Source: Candidatus Korobacter versatilis (GTDB lineage Bacteria; Acidobacteriota; Terriglobia; Terriglobales; Acidobacteriaceae). Taken from it: 64,000 nt of DNA. The position numbers and the translations under genes are program-made. The stretch is taken from the NCBI GenBank assembly GCA_016185395.1, contig JACPNR010000004.1, positions 558,001-622,000 of the forward strand. Reading direction: 5' to 3'. Position 1 is the stretch's first letter. The number at the start of each line of letters is the position of its first letter. This document shows positions 1 through 6,878 of the stretch, piece by piece. The notes under the pieces are model-generated. The model made no database searches. It had not been told where the DNA came from and saw only the letters and a program-made list of their open reading frames with translations.

Positions 1-2407
1 CGCGCTCCGGCGTGAACGGCGCCTCGCGCAACCGTATTCCCACCGCGTCATAGATCGCGTTCGCGACCGCCGGGATCGCCGCCGCCAGCGAGCCCTCGCT
101 CGCCTCCTTCGCGCCGAACGGCCCTTCCGGGTCCACCGACTCCACGATGATGCACTCGATCTCCGGCGACTCCACGACCGACGCGCTGCGATACTCCAGC
201 AATCCCGGATTCATCAGCAGCCCGTCTTTCCACACCATTTCTTCCTGCAGCGCCTGCCCCAACCCCATCCACACCGAGCCGATGACCTGCCCTTCGACCG
301 ACACCGGATTCAGCGCCCGCCCGCAATCATGCGCCGCCCAAACCTTCTGCACCGTGACCACGCCGGTGTCTTCGTCCACCGTGACCTCGGCCACCTGCGC
401 CGAGTACGAGTACGCCGGCGAGGGCCCCACGCCGCCGCCCTTGTGCTTCCCGCCGCGCGCCTCCTGCGGAGGCGAATACGATCCCGTCCCCGTCAGCGCG
501 CGATGTTCCGAGAGCGCCACTGCCACCGCCTCTTCGAAGCTCATGTACTCCGGCGTCTCATCCGACCGCCGCTTCATCTGCACCTGGTCGCGCAGCACCT
601 GGCCATCTTCTATCTTCCGCGTCTCGCGGACGCGCAGCAGCTCGTGCGCGCGGTGCTCTTCACCCTCCGGCACCACGCCGCGCTTGAACACGAAGTCGTC
701 GCGCATGATCACGTCTTCCGGCGCGCACTGCATCCGCTTCGCCGCCGCGGAGACCATCTTCCCCTTCACATCCTGCGCCGCGCGTATCCCCGCGTTCCCG
801 TTCATGAACGTCACCCGCGACGAATACGACCCGATGTCGATGGGCGTCAGGTCGGTGTCCGCGGCGATCACCTTCACGCGCGCCAGCGTGCAGCCCAGCG
901 TCTCCGCGACGACCTGCGCGATCATCGTGTCCGACCCTTGCCCGATCTCGCTCGCGCCCGTGTAGATGACCACGCCGCCGTCGCGGTCGAGCTTCAGGTT
1001 CACCGTCGAGTGCGGCATGTCCGACCGGATGATCGAGTTTGCCGCTCCGCTCACGTAGTGCGAACACGCGATGCCCAGCCCGCGCCCGCGTCCCAGCTTG
1101 CCCTTGCGCGCGTGCCACGCCGACCGCGCCACCGTCTTCTCGATGCACTCCGGCAGCCCGTAGCTCTGCACCCGCAGCCCGTTCACCGTGATGGTCGGCG
1201 CCTGCAGCAGGTTCTTCTGCCGGATACTCGCCGTGTCCATCCCGATCTTCGCCGCCAGCTCGTCCAGTTGCGACTCGAACGCGAACCGCACGTTCACCGT
1301 CCCGTGCCCGCGCATCGCGCCGCACGCCGGCTTGTTCGTCAGCACGCGGTAGCCGTCGTACTTGATGTGGGGAATGTCGTAGAGCGCGCCCAGCAGCGCG
1401 CCCGAATACAGGATGGTCACCACGCCATACGAGCAGTACGCGCCGCCGTCCTGGATCACCTTCGCCGCCACCGCCGTGATCCGCCCATCGCGCTTCACGC
1501 CCGTCTTCAGGTCCACGATCGTTCGCGGACGCCCGCGGTGCGCCCAGAACACTTCCTCGCGCGTGTACGTGATCTTCACCGGGGCTTTCGCCTTGCGCGC
1601 CGCCACCGCCGCGATGATCTCCAGCGGGATGACTTCACTCTTCCCGCCGAACCCGCCGCCCACCAGCGGCTTGATCACCCGTATCTGCGCCATCGGCATG
1701 TCGAGCACGATGGAGAGCTTGTGCTGCAGGTAGTACGGCACCTGCGTCGACGACCACACCGTCAGCTTCGTCGGCTGCCCCGTCTGCGAATCAATGTCGA
1801 ACTGCGCCAGCGTCGAGTGCGGCTCCATCGCCGCGTGCGTCACCTCGTTCGCGATGTACCGCCCCTCGATGATCTCATCCGCCTCCGCGAACCCCGCATC
1901 CGGATCGCCGAACACGTGGTGATAGTCCTTCTCGATGTTGTTCGCCTTGTGATCATGAATGAGGTCGGAGGTCGCCTTCATCGCCTCTTCCGGATCGAAG
2001 TATGCCGGCAGCGGCTCGTACTCCACCTCGATCAGCTCCATCGCGTTCTCGGCCGTCTGCTCGTCCACCGCCACCACGCACGCCACGTTGTCGCCCACGT
2101 ACCGGACTTTGTCCACCGCCAGCGCCGTCTCGTCGTGCCCGACGGGAAGAATGCCGTACTTGTTGGGCGCGTCCGTCCCCACCACCACGCACACCACGCC
2201 CTCGAGCAGCATCGCCTTGCGCGTGTCGATCTTCGCGATGCGTGCGTGCGGCAGCGTCGCATGCAATATCTTCCCGATCAGCATTCCCGGGACAGCCAGG
2301 TCGTCGGTGTACTTCCCCGCGCCCGTGGTCTTCCCCGCGGAATCGATCATCGCGATCCGCTTCCCGATCACCGAGAACTGATTCCCGTTTTTGCCGTTAT
2401 CTGCCAT
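1..2407 (-). CDS. hcrA: 4-hydroxybenzoyl-CoA reductase-like molybdopterin subunit (3' end cut by window edge)
   Basis: Molybdenum-cofactor subunit of the xanthine oxidase family; such enzymes hydroxylate, or here possibly reductively dehydroxylate, an aromatic CoA thioester in the cytoplasm. The frame opens at an ATG at 2407 and runs off the left edge. It already ends in the family's C-terminal GIRLREAPFTPE stretch, so only a few residues are missing. Visible landmarks are a GGGFGGK cofactor loop near residue 250, RGHG near 363, and GAKEASEG near 763, where the family carries its catalytic Glu. N-terminal stretches such as YGILPVGHDE and IEKDYHHVFGD recall HcrA more than xanthine dehydrogenase; this is from memory. 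The [2Fe-2S] subunit lies just upstream in the operon. No FAD subunit is seen, but it could lie beyond position 1. Family certain, substrate inferred. Confidence 0.85.
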   Translation of the reverse strand, partial: MADNGKNGNQFSVIGKRIAMIDSAGKTTGAGKYTDDLAVPGMLIGKILHATLPHARIAKIDTRKAMLLEGVVCVVVGTDAPNKYGILPVGHDETALAVDKVRYVGDNVACVVAVDEQTAENAMELIEVEYEPLPAYFDPEEAMKATSDLIHDHKANNIEKDYHHVFGDPDAGFAEADEIIEGRYIANEVTHAAMEPHSTLAQFDIDSQTGQPTKLTVWSSTQVPYYLQHKLSIVLDMPMAQIRVIKPLVGGGFGGKSEVIPLEIIAAVAARKAKAPVKITYTREEVFWAHRGRPRTIVDLKTGVKRDGRITAVAAKVIQDGGAYCSYGVVTILYSGALLGALYDIPHIKYDGYRVLTNKPACGAMRGHGTVNVRFAFESQLDELAAKIGMDTASIRQKNLLQAPTITVNGLRVQSYGLPECIEKTVARSAWHARKGKLGRGRGLGIACSHYVSGAANSIIRSDMPHSTVNLKLDRDGGVVIYTGASEIGQGSDTMIAQVVAETLGCTLARVKVIAADTDLTPIDIGSYSSRVTFMNGNAGIRAAQDVKGKMVSAAAKRMQCAPEDVIMRDDFVFKRGVVPEGEEHRAHELLRVRETRKIEDGQVLRDQVQMKRRSDETPEYMSFEEAVAVALSEHRALTGTGSYSPPQEARGGKHKGGGVGPSPAYSYSAQVAEVTVDEDTGVVTVQKVWAAHDCGRALNPVSVEGQVIGSVWMGLGQALQEEMVWKDGLLMNPGLLEYRSASVVESPEIECIIVESVDPEGPFGAKEASEGSLAAAIPAVANAIYDAVGIRLREAPFTPER

Positions 2408-2513
2408 GTCTGCTGTTTAGTTACATTCCGAGGAATCCCTACCGCCACCAAACTCTTCCGTGAGTCCCTTCGTGGCGCTTCCTTCGTGCCCTTCGTGTGA
2501 ACGGTTCTCGGCC

Positions 2514-2540
2514 ACTCGCAACTCACGACTCGCAACTACT
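2514..2540. repeat. heptamer tandem tract (ACTCGCA type)
   Basis: Three consecutive 7-bp units (actcgca, actcacg, actcgca) lie between hcrA and the [2Fe-2S] gene and cover the stop of the latter. The degenerate 'cttcgtg' repeats of 2460-2502 adjoin it. Confidence 0.7.
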
Positions 2541-3033
2541 TCGCCGCCGCCATCCCCTTCTGTTCCGCCTCGATCGCCGCCTTCACCGCCTCGTACATCT
2601 GCGTGTACCCGGTGCAGCGGCACAGGTTGCTCGAGAGCGCCCGCCGCACCTCTTCCTCCGTCGGCTCAGGATTCGCGGCGAGCAAAGCCTTCACCGTCAT
2701 CAGGAACCCGGGCGTGCAGTATCCACACTGCGCCCCGCCCCAATCGCCGTATGCCTTCTGGATGGCGTCCAGCGCGCCGTGCTGCGTGATGCCCTCGATG
2801 GTCAGGACCTCGTGCTCGTCACCGCTCACGCTCGCCGCCAGCACCGTGCATGCCAGCACCGGCACGCCATTCACCTGCACCGTGCACGCGCCGCAAGACG
2901 AATCATCACACCCGCGCTTCGACCCGGTCAGGTCCAGGTCCTCGCGCAGCACGTCCAGCAGCAGCTTGTTCGGCGGGATCGCCACCTCCCGCCGCCGCCC
3001 GTTCACCCGTAACTCGATGAGTTCTTTTTTCAT
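2536..3033 (-). CDS. hcrC: (2Fe-2S)-binding subunit of a molybdenum hydroxylase (HcrC-like)
   Basis: 165-residue iron-sulfur subunit that would carry electrons to or from the molybdopterin subunit encoded next in the operon. The plant-ferredoxin-like N-terminal cluster site is visible (GCDDSSCGACTV), and so is the C-terminal helical-bundle site (CGYCTPG, then CRCTGY), the standard two-cluster layout of CoxS/HcrC/XdhC subunits. I start it at the ATG at 3033; an in-frame ATG two codons upstream (3039) is equally possible. The length is normal for the family. It lies between the rhodanese and hcrA on the same strand. The subunit type is certain; the assignment to 4-hydroxybenzoyl-CoA reductase rests on the neighbouring gene. 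Confidence 0.9.
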   Translation of the reverse strand: MKKELIELRVNGRRREVAIPPNKLLLDVLREDLDLTGSKRGCDDSSCGACTVQVNGVPVLACTVLAASVSGDEHEVLTIEGITQHGALDAIQKAYGDWGGAQCGYCTPGFLMTVKALLAANPEPTEEEVRRALSSNLCRCTGYTQMYEAVKAAIEAEQKGMAAAK

Positions 3034-3042
3034 TTCCACGGC

Positions 3043-3077
3043 TACTCACAGCTCGCAACTCACAACTCGCGACTCAG
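3043..3077. repeat. heptamer tandem tract (AACTCAC type)
   Basis: Five successive 7-bp units (tactcac, agctcgc, aactcac, aactcgc, gactcag) fill the gap between the [2Fe-2S] gene and the rhodanese and include the rhodanese stop codon. Confidence 0.8.
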
Positions 3078-3391
3078 TACACCGGCACCTTGCTATCCAC
3101 CTGTTTCGCCCACGCATCGATGCCGCCCTTCACCGACTGCGTCCGCGCGTAGCCCTGCTCGCGCATCCAGCTCGTCACCTGCAGCGAACGCCGTCCGTGA
3201 TGACACAGCACCAGGATGTGCGCGTCCGGATCCAGTTCCTGCACCCGCGCCGGCAGGTCGCCCATCGGGATCAGCTTCGCCCCCGCCAGGCTAGCCGTGT
3301 CAATCTCCCATGGCTCCCGCACGTCCACCAGCACGACTTTCCCGCCCTCGATCTCCCGTTTCGCGTCCTCTACCGTGATCTCGAATTCCAT
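3074..3391 (-). CDS. single-domain rhodanese-like protein
   Basis: 105-residue single rhodanese domain. It has the typical order: an N-terminal helix and strand (GGKVVLVDVREPWE), the active-site loop LCHHGRRS with the catalytic Cys near residue 62, and a C-terminal GGIDAWAKQVD helix. Such proteins carry persulfide sulfur on the active Cys in the cytoplasm. It lies within the putative operon, 40 bp upstream of the [2Fe-2S] gene. Its position suggests sulfur delivery for the molybdenum enzyme, since enzymes of this family carry a terminal sulfido ligand, but that is inference; an unrelated sulfur-transfer role is equally possible. The start ATG at 3391 matches the normal domain boundary. Confidence 0.85.
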   Translation of the reverse strand: MEFEITVEDAKREIEGGKVVLVDVREPWEIDTASLAGAKLIPMGDLPARVQELDPDAHILVLCHHGRRSLQVTSWMREQGYARTQSVKGGIDAWAKQVDSKVPVY

Positions 3392-3554
3392 CGTTCCTGA
3401 ATACTCCGCTTTTGAATTGTCATTCCGAGCGAAGCACTCGTCCCGCTCCTGCGGGACGAGCGCGAAGGCGAGGAACCCCTACCTCACCAACACTCTTCGC
3501 TGTGCCCCTTCGTGCGCTCTTCCTTCGTACCCTTCGTGTGAACGCCTTCCGTCG

Positions 3555-4526
3555 CTAATAACCAAAGTCCGCCTTTGCCGCATACGCATGCCGCTTCACC
3601 GCCAGCTCCTCCAACCGGCACGCGCCCAGCAGGTTCGCATACGCGCGCCGGTCCTTCACGCCGTACACCCACCGCTCCGCCCACCGCGCAAAATCTTCCG
3701 GCGTCTTCGTCTGCTCATGATACTGCCTGAAGTACGCATCATCGCGCGCGTAATACCCCTGCACCGGCGAAGGATGCGCACCGTACTTCGCCTCGACCAC
3801 GGCACTGACCAGAAAGCCGGGAATCACCGTCCGGTTCGGGTCGCTCGCGATCACCTCCGCCGGCACGATCTCCTCGCACGTCACGATCACGCGCTTCGCC
3901 GCCCGCACCGCCTCGATCATCACGCCGAAGTTGCCCCAGCAGTGCGCGTTGCCCTGCTCATCCGCGCGCTGTACATGGACGACCACCACATCCGGCACGA
4001 TCGCCCGCACCGCGTGTAGCGCTGGCGTCTCGCCGGCTGTAGCGCGGGCGTCCCGCCCGCGTTTCTCGGTACTCGGTACTCGGTACTCGGTACTTGCAAA
4101 CGGGTCCGCTATCTCCGCAAAGAACGGATTGCTCTTCGCAACATCCGAACCCAGCGCCGTCCGCGTCGGCAGAAACGGCACGCCCATCGCCGCCGCCTGC
4201 AGTCCCAGCGCCACCGAGAAGTTCGTCATGTTGACGACCTCGAGCTCCCCCGACTCCGCCGCCCGACGAAAGTTGTACGCCGACCCCATCATCACGTTCC
4301 CCACCCACGCCGCGATGACTCTCTCCGCGCATCCCGCCCCGATCATCTGGTCGAACAGCACGTCGGATATCGGCCCGATCAGCGTCAGCCCGCACCGCCT
4401 CTGCCGCATCATCTCGTGCCCCGCCCCGAACGGGATCATCTGCTCCATCTGGCAGCCCAGCGCGACGCTCGCCCCATCCGGCACCAGCTCCGCCACCGCC
4501 TCTCGCATTGTCTGCAGCTTCGTCAT
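3555..4526 (-). CDS. CoA-transferase family I, subunit A (glutaconate CoA-transferase/IpdA-like), with in-frame repeat insert
   Basis: 323-residue alpha subunit of the glutaconate CoA-transferase family, which also contains the ring-opening IpdA hydrolases. Seen: an N-terminal Rossmann-like half (DGASVALGCQ), the stretch ALGLQAAAMGVPFLPTR, and a C-terminal half with DEQGNAHCWGN and VIVTCEEIV. I start at the ATG at 4526, where family similarity begins; the frame is open further upstream but there it reads only through repeat sequence. Residues about 143-171 (STEYRVPSTEK then [14 protein letters not shown]) are not family sequence: they translate four TCGGTAC heptamers and a GC-rich palindromic element, in frame. 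Subunit B lies two genes upstream. Whether the product is active cannot be judged from the sequence alone. Confidence 0.8.
   Translation of the reverse strand: MTKLQTMREAVAELVPDGASVALGCQMEQMIPFGAGHEMMRQRRCGLTLIGPISDVLFDQMIGAGCAERVIAAWVGNVMMGSAYNFRRAAESGELEVVNMTNFSVALGLQAAAMGVPFLPTRTALGSDVAKSNPFFAEIADPFASTEYRVPSTEKRGRDARATAGETPALHAVRAIVPDVVVVHVQRADEQGNAHCWGNFGVMIEAVRAAKRVIVTCEEIVPAEVIASDPNRTVIPGFLVSAVVEAKYGAHPSPVQGYYARDDAYFRQYHEQTKTPEDFARWAERWVYGVKDRRAYANLLGACRLEELAVKRHAYAAKADFGY
4016..4061. repeat. GC-rich palindromic element, type B, inside the CoA-transferase A gene
   Basis: Two linked palindromes joined by 'tgtag': one around 'gtctcgccggc', the other cgcgggcg-tcc-cgcccgcg. On the minus strand it reads [14 protein letters not shown] in frame with the host gene. 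Close copies lie at 21526-21562, 43937-43984 and 47942-47992. Confidence 0.8.
4066..4093. repeat. four exact TCGGTAC heptamers inside the CoA-transferase A gene
   Basis: Four perfect copies of TCGGTAC, read on the minus strand as the heptapeptide STEYRVP and part of its repeat. The same heptamer recurs at 6029-6056 inside the partner subunit gene. Confidence 0.95.
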
Positions 4527-4697
4527 CACGGATGACTTGTCATTCCGACCAGAGGGAGGAATCTGCTTCTCGGCTCCTGTCTCACTTTGTCCTTTGCCCG
4601 TGTACTTTGTACTTCTCCGTGTCTCCGTACCTCCGTGGTGGATGTTCGGCCTAAGTGTCTCTGTGCGCCTCTGTGTCTCTGTGGTAGGTTCGGTTAT

Positions 4698-4726
4698 GCT
4701 AGCGACTAGCGACTGACGACTAGTGG
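4698..4726. repeat. heptamer tandem tract (ACTAGCG type)
   Basis: Units gctagcg, actagcg, actgacg, actagtg precede the CoA-transferase A gene and reach into the 3' end of the hydratase gene. Just 5' of it (4600-4690) are degenerate 'tctctgtg/tctccgtg' repeats. Confidence 0.75.
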
Positions 4727-5457
4727 CTCCACCGCGCCTTCCGCTTCTCCATCCACGCCGCAATCCCCTCCGAACAATCCGCCGTCTTCACCAACTCATC
4801 CAAGTAAATCTTCTCCGCCCGCGCCAGGCCCTTGTCGAAGTGGACAGCGTCCCACATGTACAGCGCCTTCTTCGTCAGCGCCAGCGCCGCCGGCGACAGC
4901 TCACTCAGCCGCGACGTCAGCTCGCGCGACCGCGCTTCCACTTGCCGCGCGCCGCAGACCACGTTGGCCAGCCCGATCCGCTCCGCCTCCGCGCCCGATA
5001 TCGTTTTCCCGGTAAGTATCAGCTCCGCCGCGCGCTTCTGCCCCACCGCCGCCGCCAGCGCCACGCACGCCACCGGCGGATAGCACGCCAGGGTTATCTC
5101 CGGGAAGCCCCACTGCGCGTCGTCGGCCGTGATCACGATGTCGCACACCAGCGCCATCTCCGCCCCGCCGCCCAGACAATTCCCGCGCACCTCCGCCACC
5201 AGCACCTTCTTCGACGCCACCATCGCCCGCACCACCGCGTGGAACTTCTCCAGCATCCCGGCAACTTTGTCCGGCGTGTGCGCCGCAATGTCCACGCCCG
5301 CCGAGAACGCCTTCTCCCCGCCGCGGAACACGATCGCGCTCACGTCACTACGCGCCTCGAGCTCCGTCAGCGCCGCCCGCAGCTCCTCCATCATCTCGAT
5401 GTCAATGACGTTCTGCGACCGGTTCGCCAGCGTGACCCGCGCCACCGGCGAGGCCAC
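4720..5457 (-). CDS. enoyl-CoA hydratase/isomerase family protein, cyclohexa-1,5-dienecarbonyl-CoA hydratase-like
   Basis: 245-residue crotonase-fold protein. The oxyanion-hole segments are visible as AFSAGVDIAAH (near residue 50) and GNCLGGGAEMALVCD (near 93), followed by FPEITLACYPPVA; the YPPVA stretch recalls dienoyl-CoA hydratases of anaerobic benzoyl-CoA breakdown. The usual C-terminal trimerization helices are present. Translation most likely begins at the GTG at 5457: the frame stays open upstream but there it reads through 'cttcgtgtc' repeats, so the true start is uncertain by a few codons. It lies between the two CoA-transferase subunit genes, which suggests a shared substrate ring. 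The hydratase family is certain, the specific reaction inferred. Confidence 0.85.
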   Translation of the reverse strand: MASPVARVTLANRSQNVIDIEMMEELRAALTELEARSDVSAIVFRGGEKAFSAGVDIAAHTPDKVAGMLEKFHAVVRAMVASKKVLVAEVRGNCLGGGAEMALVCDIVITADDAQWGFPEITLACYPPVACVALAAAVGQKRAAELILTGKTISGAEAERIGLANVVCGARQVEARSRELTSRLSELSPAALALTKKALYMWDAVHFDKGLARAEKIYLDELVKTADCSEGIAAWMEKRKARWSH

Positions 5458-5464
5458 CTCTACC

Positions 5465-5580
5465 TTGATTCTCTTCGTGTCCTTCGTGGGCTTCTCCTTC
5501 GTGTCCTTCGTGTGAAGCTCCTCGGCCCCGGTTTTTCTAGACGTTCAACTCCGTGCCTCCGTGTCTCCGTGGTAGGTGTT
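5465..5580. repeat. degenerate 'cttcgtgtc' and 'tctccgtg' repeats
   Basis: Several imperfect 9-bp units ('tccttcgtg') and then 'gcctccgtgtctccgtgg' fill most of the gap between the CoA-transferase B gene and the hydratase and run up to the hydratase start. Related tracts: 2460-2502, 3490-3545, 4600-4690, 6840-6866, 22572-22622, 36846-36885. Confidence 0.65.
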
Positions 5581-5616
5581 CGGCCCGGTTTCCAATCGGC
5601 AGTCGTCAAGCGACAA

Positions 5617-6387
5617 TCACGTCGTCCAGAATCCTTCCTTGTCATACTCCCGTATCGCCTTCAGCTCCGCCTCGTTCGGCTCCTGCGTCTGCTTCATGGA
5701 AGCCGCTACCTTCAACGTCCATCCCGTATTCCCCACCACGTCCTCCACCGCAACTCCCGGATGCACCGAATCCAAGTACGCCCCGCCGTCCTCGCCGAAC
5801 CGCAGCACGCACTTTGTAGTGATCACCGCGCTCGGCCCGCCGCGCGGCAGCCCGACCTTCGTCCTCCATCCCGCCCCATCGCCATTCCCCGGCGACGTCA
5901 CGTACGCCACCCGCTCCGGCAACCGATGCTTCGCGTGCTCCAGCACGACCACAAACCGATTCGCCAAAGACGCAATGTCACAAGCCCCACCACTCCCCGG
6001 AAGCCTGATCACACGCCGCTCGATTTTCTCGGTACTCGGTACTCGGTACTCAGTACTGACCTCCGTCGAGTTCAGGTTCCCGAACCGGTCCACCTCTGCC
6101 GCGCCCAGAAATCCCAGGTCCACCCGCCCCGACTGCAGCAGGCTCATCACGCCCAGCATGTTCAGGCACTGTGTCGCTTGAAAAATATTCGGAGGGTCCG
6201 CCATCGTATAGATCAGTTCCGCCGACGGCGTAGCCCGTATCACGCCATTCTCGAACAACCCGATCGCCTCCGGCGCGTGCGTCTTCTTCGCCACGACGAA
6301 CGCGATCAGCGGCAGCCGCATCCCCACGAACACCACCTCGCGGTCGCGTATCTCCCGCGCCGCCGCCGCCACCATCAGCTCCCCCAT
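5617..6387 (-). CDS. CoA-transferase family I, subunit B (glutaconate CoA-transferase/IpdB-like), with in-frame repeat insert
   Basis: 256-residue beta subunit pairing with the alpha subunit two genes downstream. The N-terminus MGELMVAAAAREIRDRE and the next segment VVFVGMRLPLIAF match the family; GCT-B landmarks follow (GLFENGVI, DLGFLGAAEVDRFGN, GPSAVITTKCVLRF). I start at the ATG at 6387; upstream the frame is open but reads a palindromic repeat (6410-6447). Residues about 108-120 (STEVSTEYRVPSTEK) translate a TCGGTAC heptamer tract in frame, the same peptide found in subunit A. The first gene of the putative operon, it diverges from the glutaredoxin gene. The reaction may be CoA transfer or thioester/ring hydrolysis; the sequence does not decide. 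Confidence 0.8.
   Translation of the reverse strand: MGELMVAAAAREIRDREVVFVGMRLPLIAFVVAKKTHAPEAIGLFENGVIRATPSAELIYTMADPPNIFQATQCLNMLGVMSLLQSGRVDLGFLGAAEVDRFGNLNSTEVSTEYRVPSTEKIERRVIRLPGSGGACDIASLANRFVVVLEHAKHRLPERVAYVTSPGNGDGAGWRTKVGLPRGGPSAVITTKCVLRFGEDGGAYLDSVHPGVAVEDVVGNTGWTLKVAASMKQTQEPNEAELKAIREYDKEGFWTT
6029..6056. repeat. TCGGTAC heptamer tract inside the CoA-transferase B gene
   Basis: Three exact TCGGTAC units and one TCAGTAC variant, in frame with the host gene. Confidence 0.95.
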
Positions 6388-6409
6388 GGTGTATGGAAGA
6401 GACGACAAT

Positions 6410-6447
6410 GTGGGTGCCCCACCCGAGCCGGTGTTGCTCGGGTGGGA
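6410..6447. repeat. palindromic element, type C (GTGGGTGCCCC core)
   Basis: An inverted repeat with arms like 'cacccgagc' and 'gctcgggtg' preceded by gtgggtgcccc, in the divergent intergenic region upstream of the CoA-transferase B start. Relatives lie at 12661-12697, 21325-21361 and 45960-46004. Confidence 0.75.
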
Positions 6448-6513
6448 GGCAGACCGTTTCCCCGGTTTCTCTCTCGTCTTCACGCGACCCTGCATCTTCT
6501 AAGAACTTCCCCG

Positions 6514-6541
6514 ATTCTGCAATCTGCAATCTAAAATCTGC
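6514..6541. repeat. heptamer tandem tract (AATCTGC type)
   Basis: Units attctgc, aatctgc, aatctaa, aatctgc lie immediately upstream of the glutaredoxin start codon. Confidence 0.8.
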
Positions 6542-6547
6542 GATCAC

Positions 6548-6784
6548 ATGGACGTCACTCTCTACACCCGCGCCGGCTGCCACCTCTGCGACGAGGTCAA
6601 GCAGACCCTGCTCCACGCCCGCGCCAAGGCCGCCTTCACCCTCCACGAGATCGACATCGATACCGACCCCGCCCTCATCGCCCGCTACAACCACGAAGTC
6701 CCCGTCGTCCTCATCAACGGCAAGAAGGCCTTCAAGTATCACTTGAACGAAGCCGACTTCCTCCGCGTCCTCAACGCCCGCTGA
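6548..6784 (+). CDS. glutaredoxin family protein
   Basis: 78-residue thioredoxin-fold protein of the short glutaredoxin type (DUF836-like). It opens with MDVTLYTRAGCHLCDEV, placing a CxxC redox pair (CHLC) at residues 11-14, and carries the cis-proline segment VPVVLINGKKAF near residue 50. It presumably acts as a small cytoplasmic thiol-disulfide carrier; no partner is evident. It starts at the ATG at 6548, directly after a heptamer tract, and is followed by a second tract before the acyl-CoA ligase, which runs in the same direction. Confidence 0.85.
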   Translation: MDVTLYTRAGCHLCDEVKQTLLHARAKAAFTLHEIDIDTDPALIARYNHEVPVVLINGKKAFKYHLNEADFLRVLNAR

Positions 6785-6810
6785 TTCAGGGGTGCTCGGC
6801 CCCGGTTTTC

Positions 6811-6841
6811 GCTAGCGACTAGCGACCGGCGGCTAGCGACT
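6811..6841. repeat. heptamer tandem tract (GCTAGCG/ACTAGCG type)
   Basis: Units gctagcg, actagcg, accggcg, gctagcg between the glutaredoxin and acyl-CoA ligase genes; the same units occur at 4698-4726. Confidence 0.8.
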
Positions 6842-6878
6842 GCCTCTGCGTCTCTGTGGTAGGTTCTAGGCAACGACC

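Noticed and set aside
329..2500. 723-codon plus-strand open frame opposite hcrA
   Set aside because: It is rich in Arg and His with no domain pattern and mirrors the minus-strand molybdopterin gene, which has all family motifs. High GC leaves the antisense frame open.
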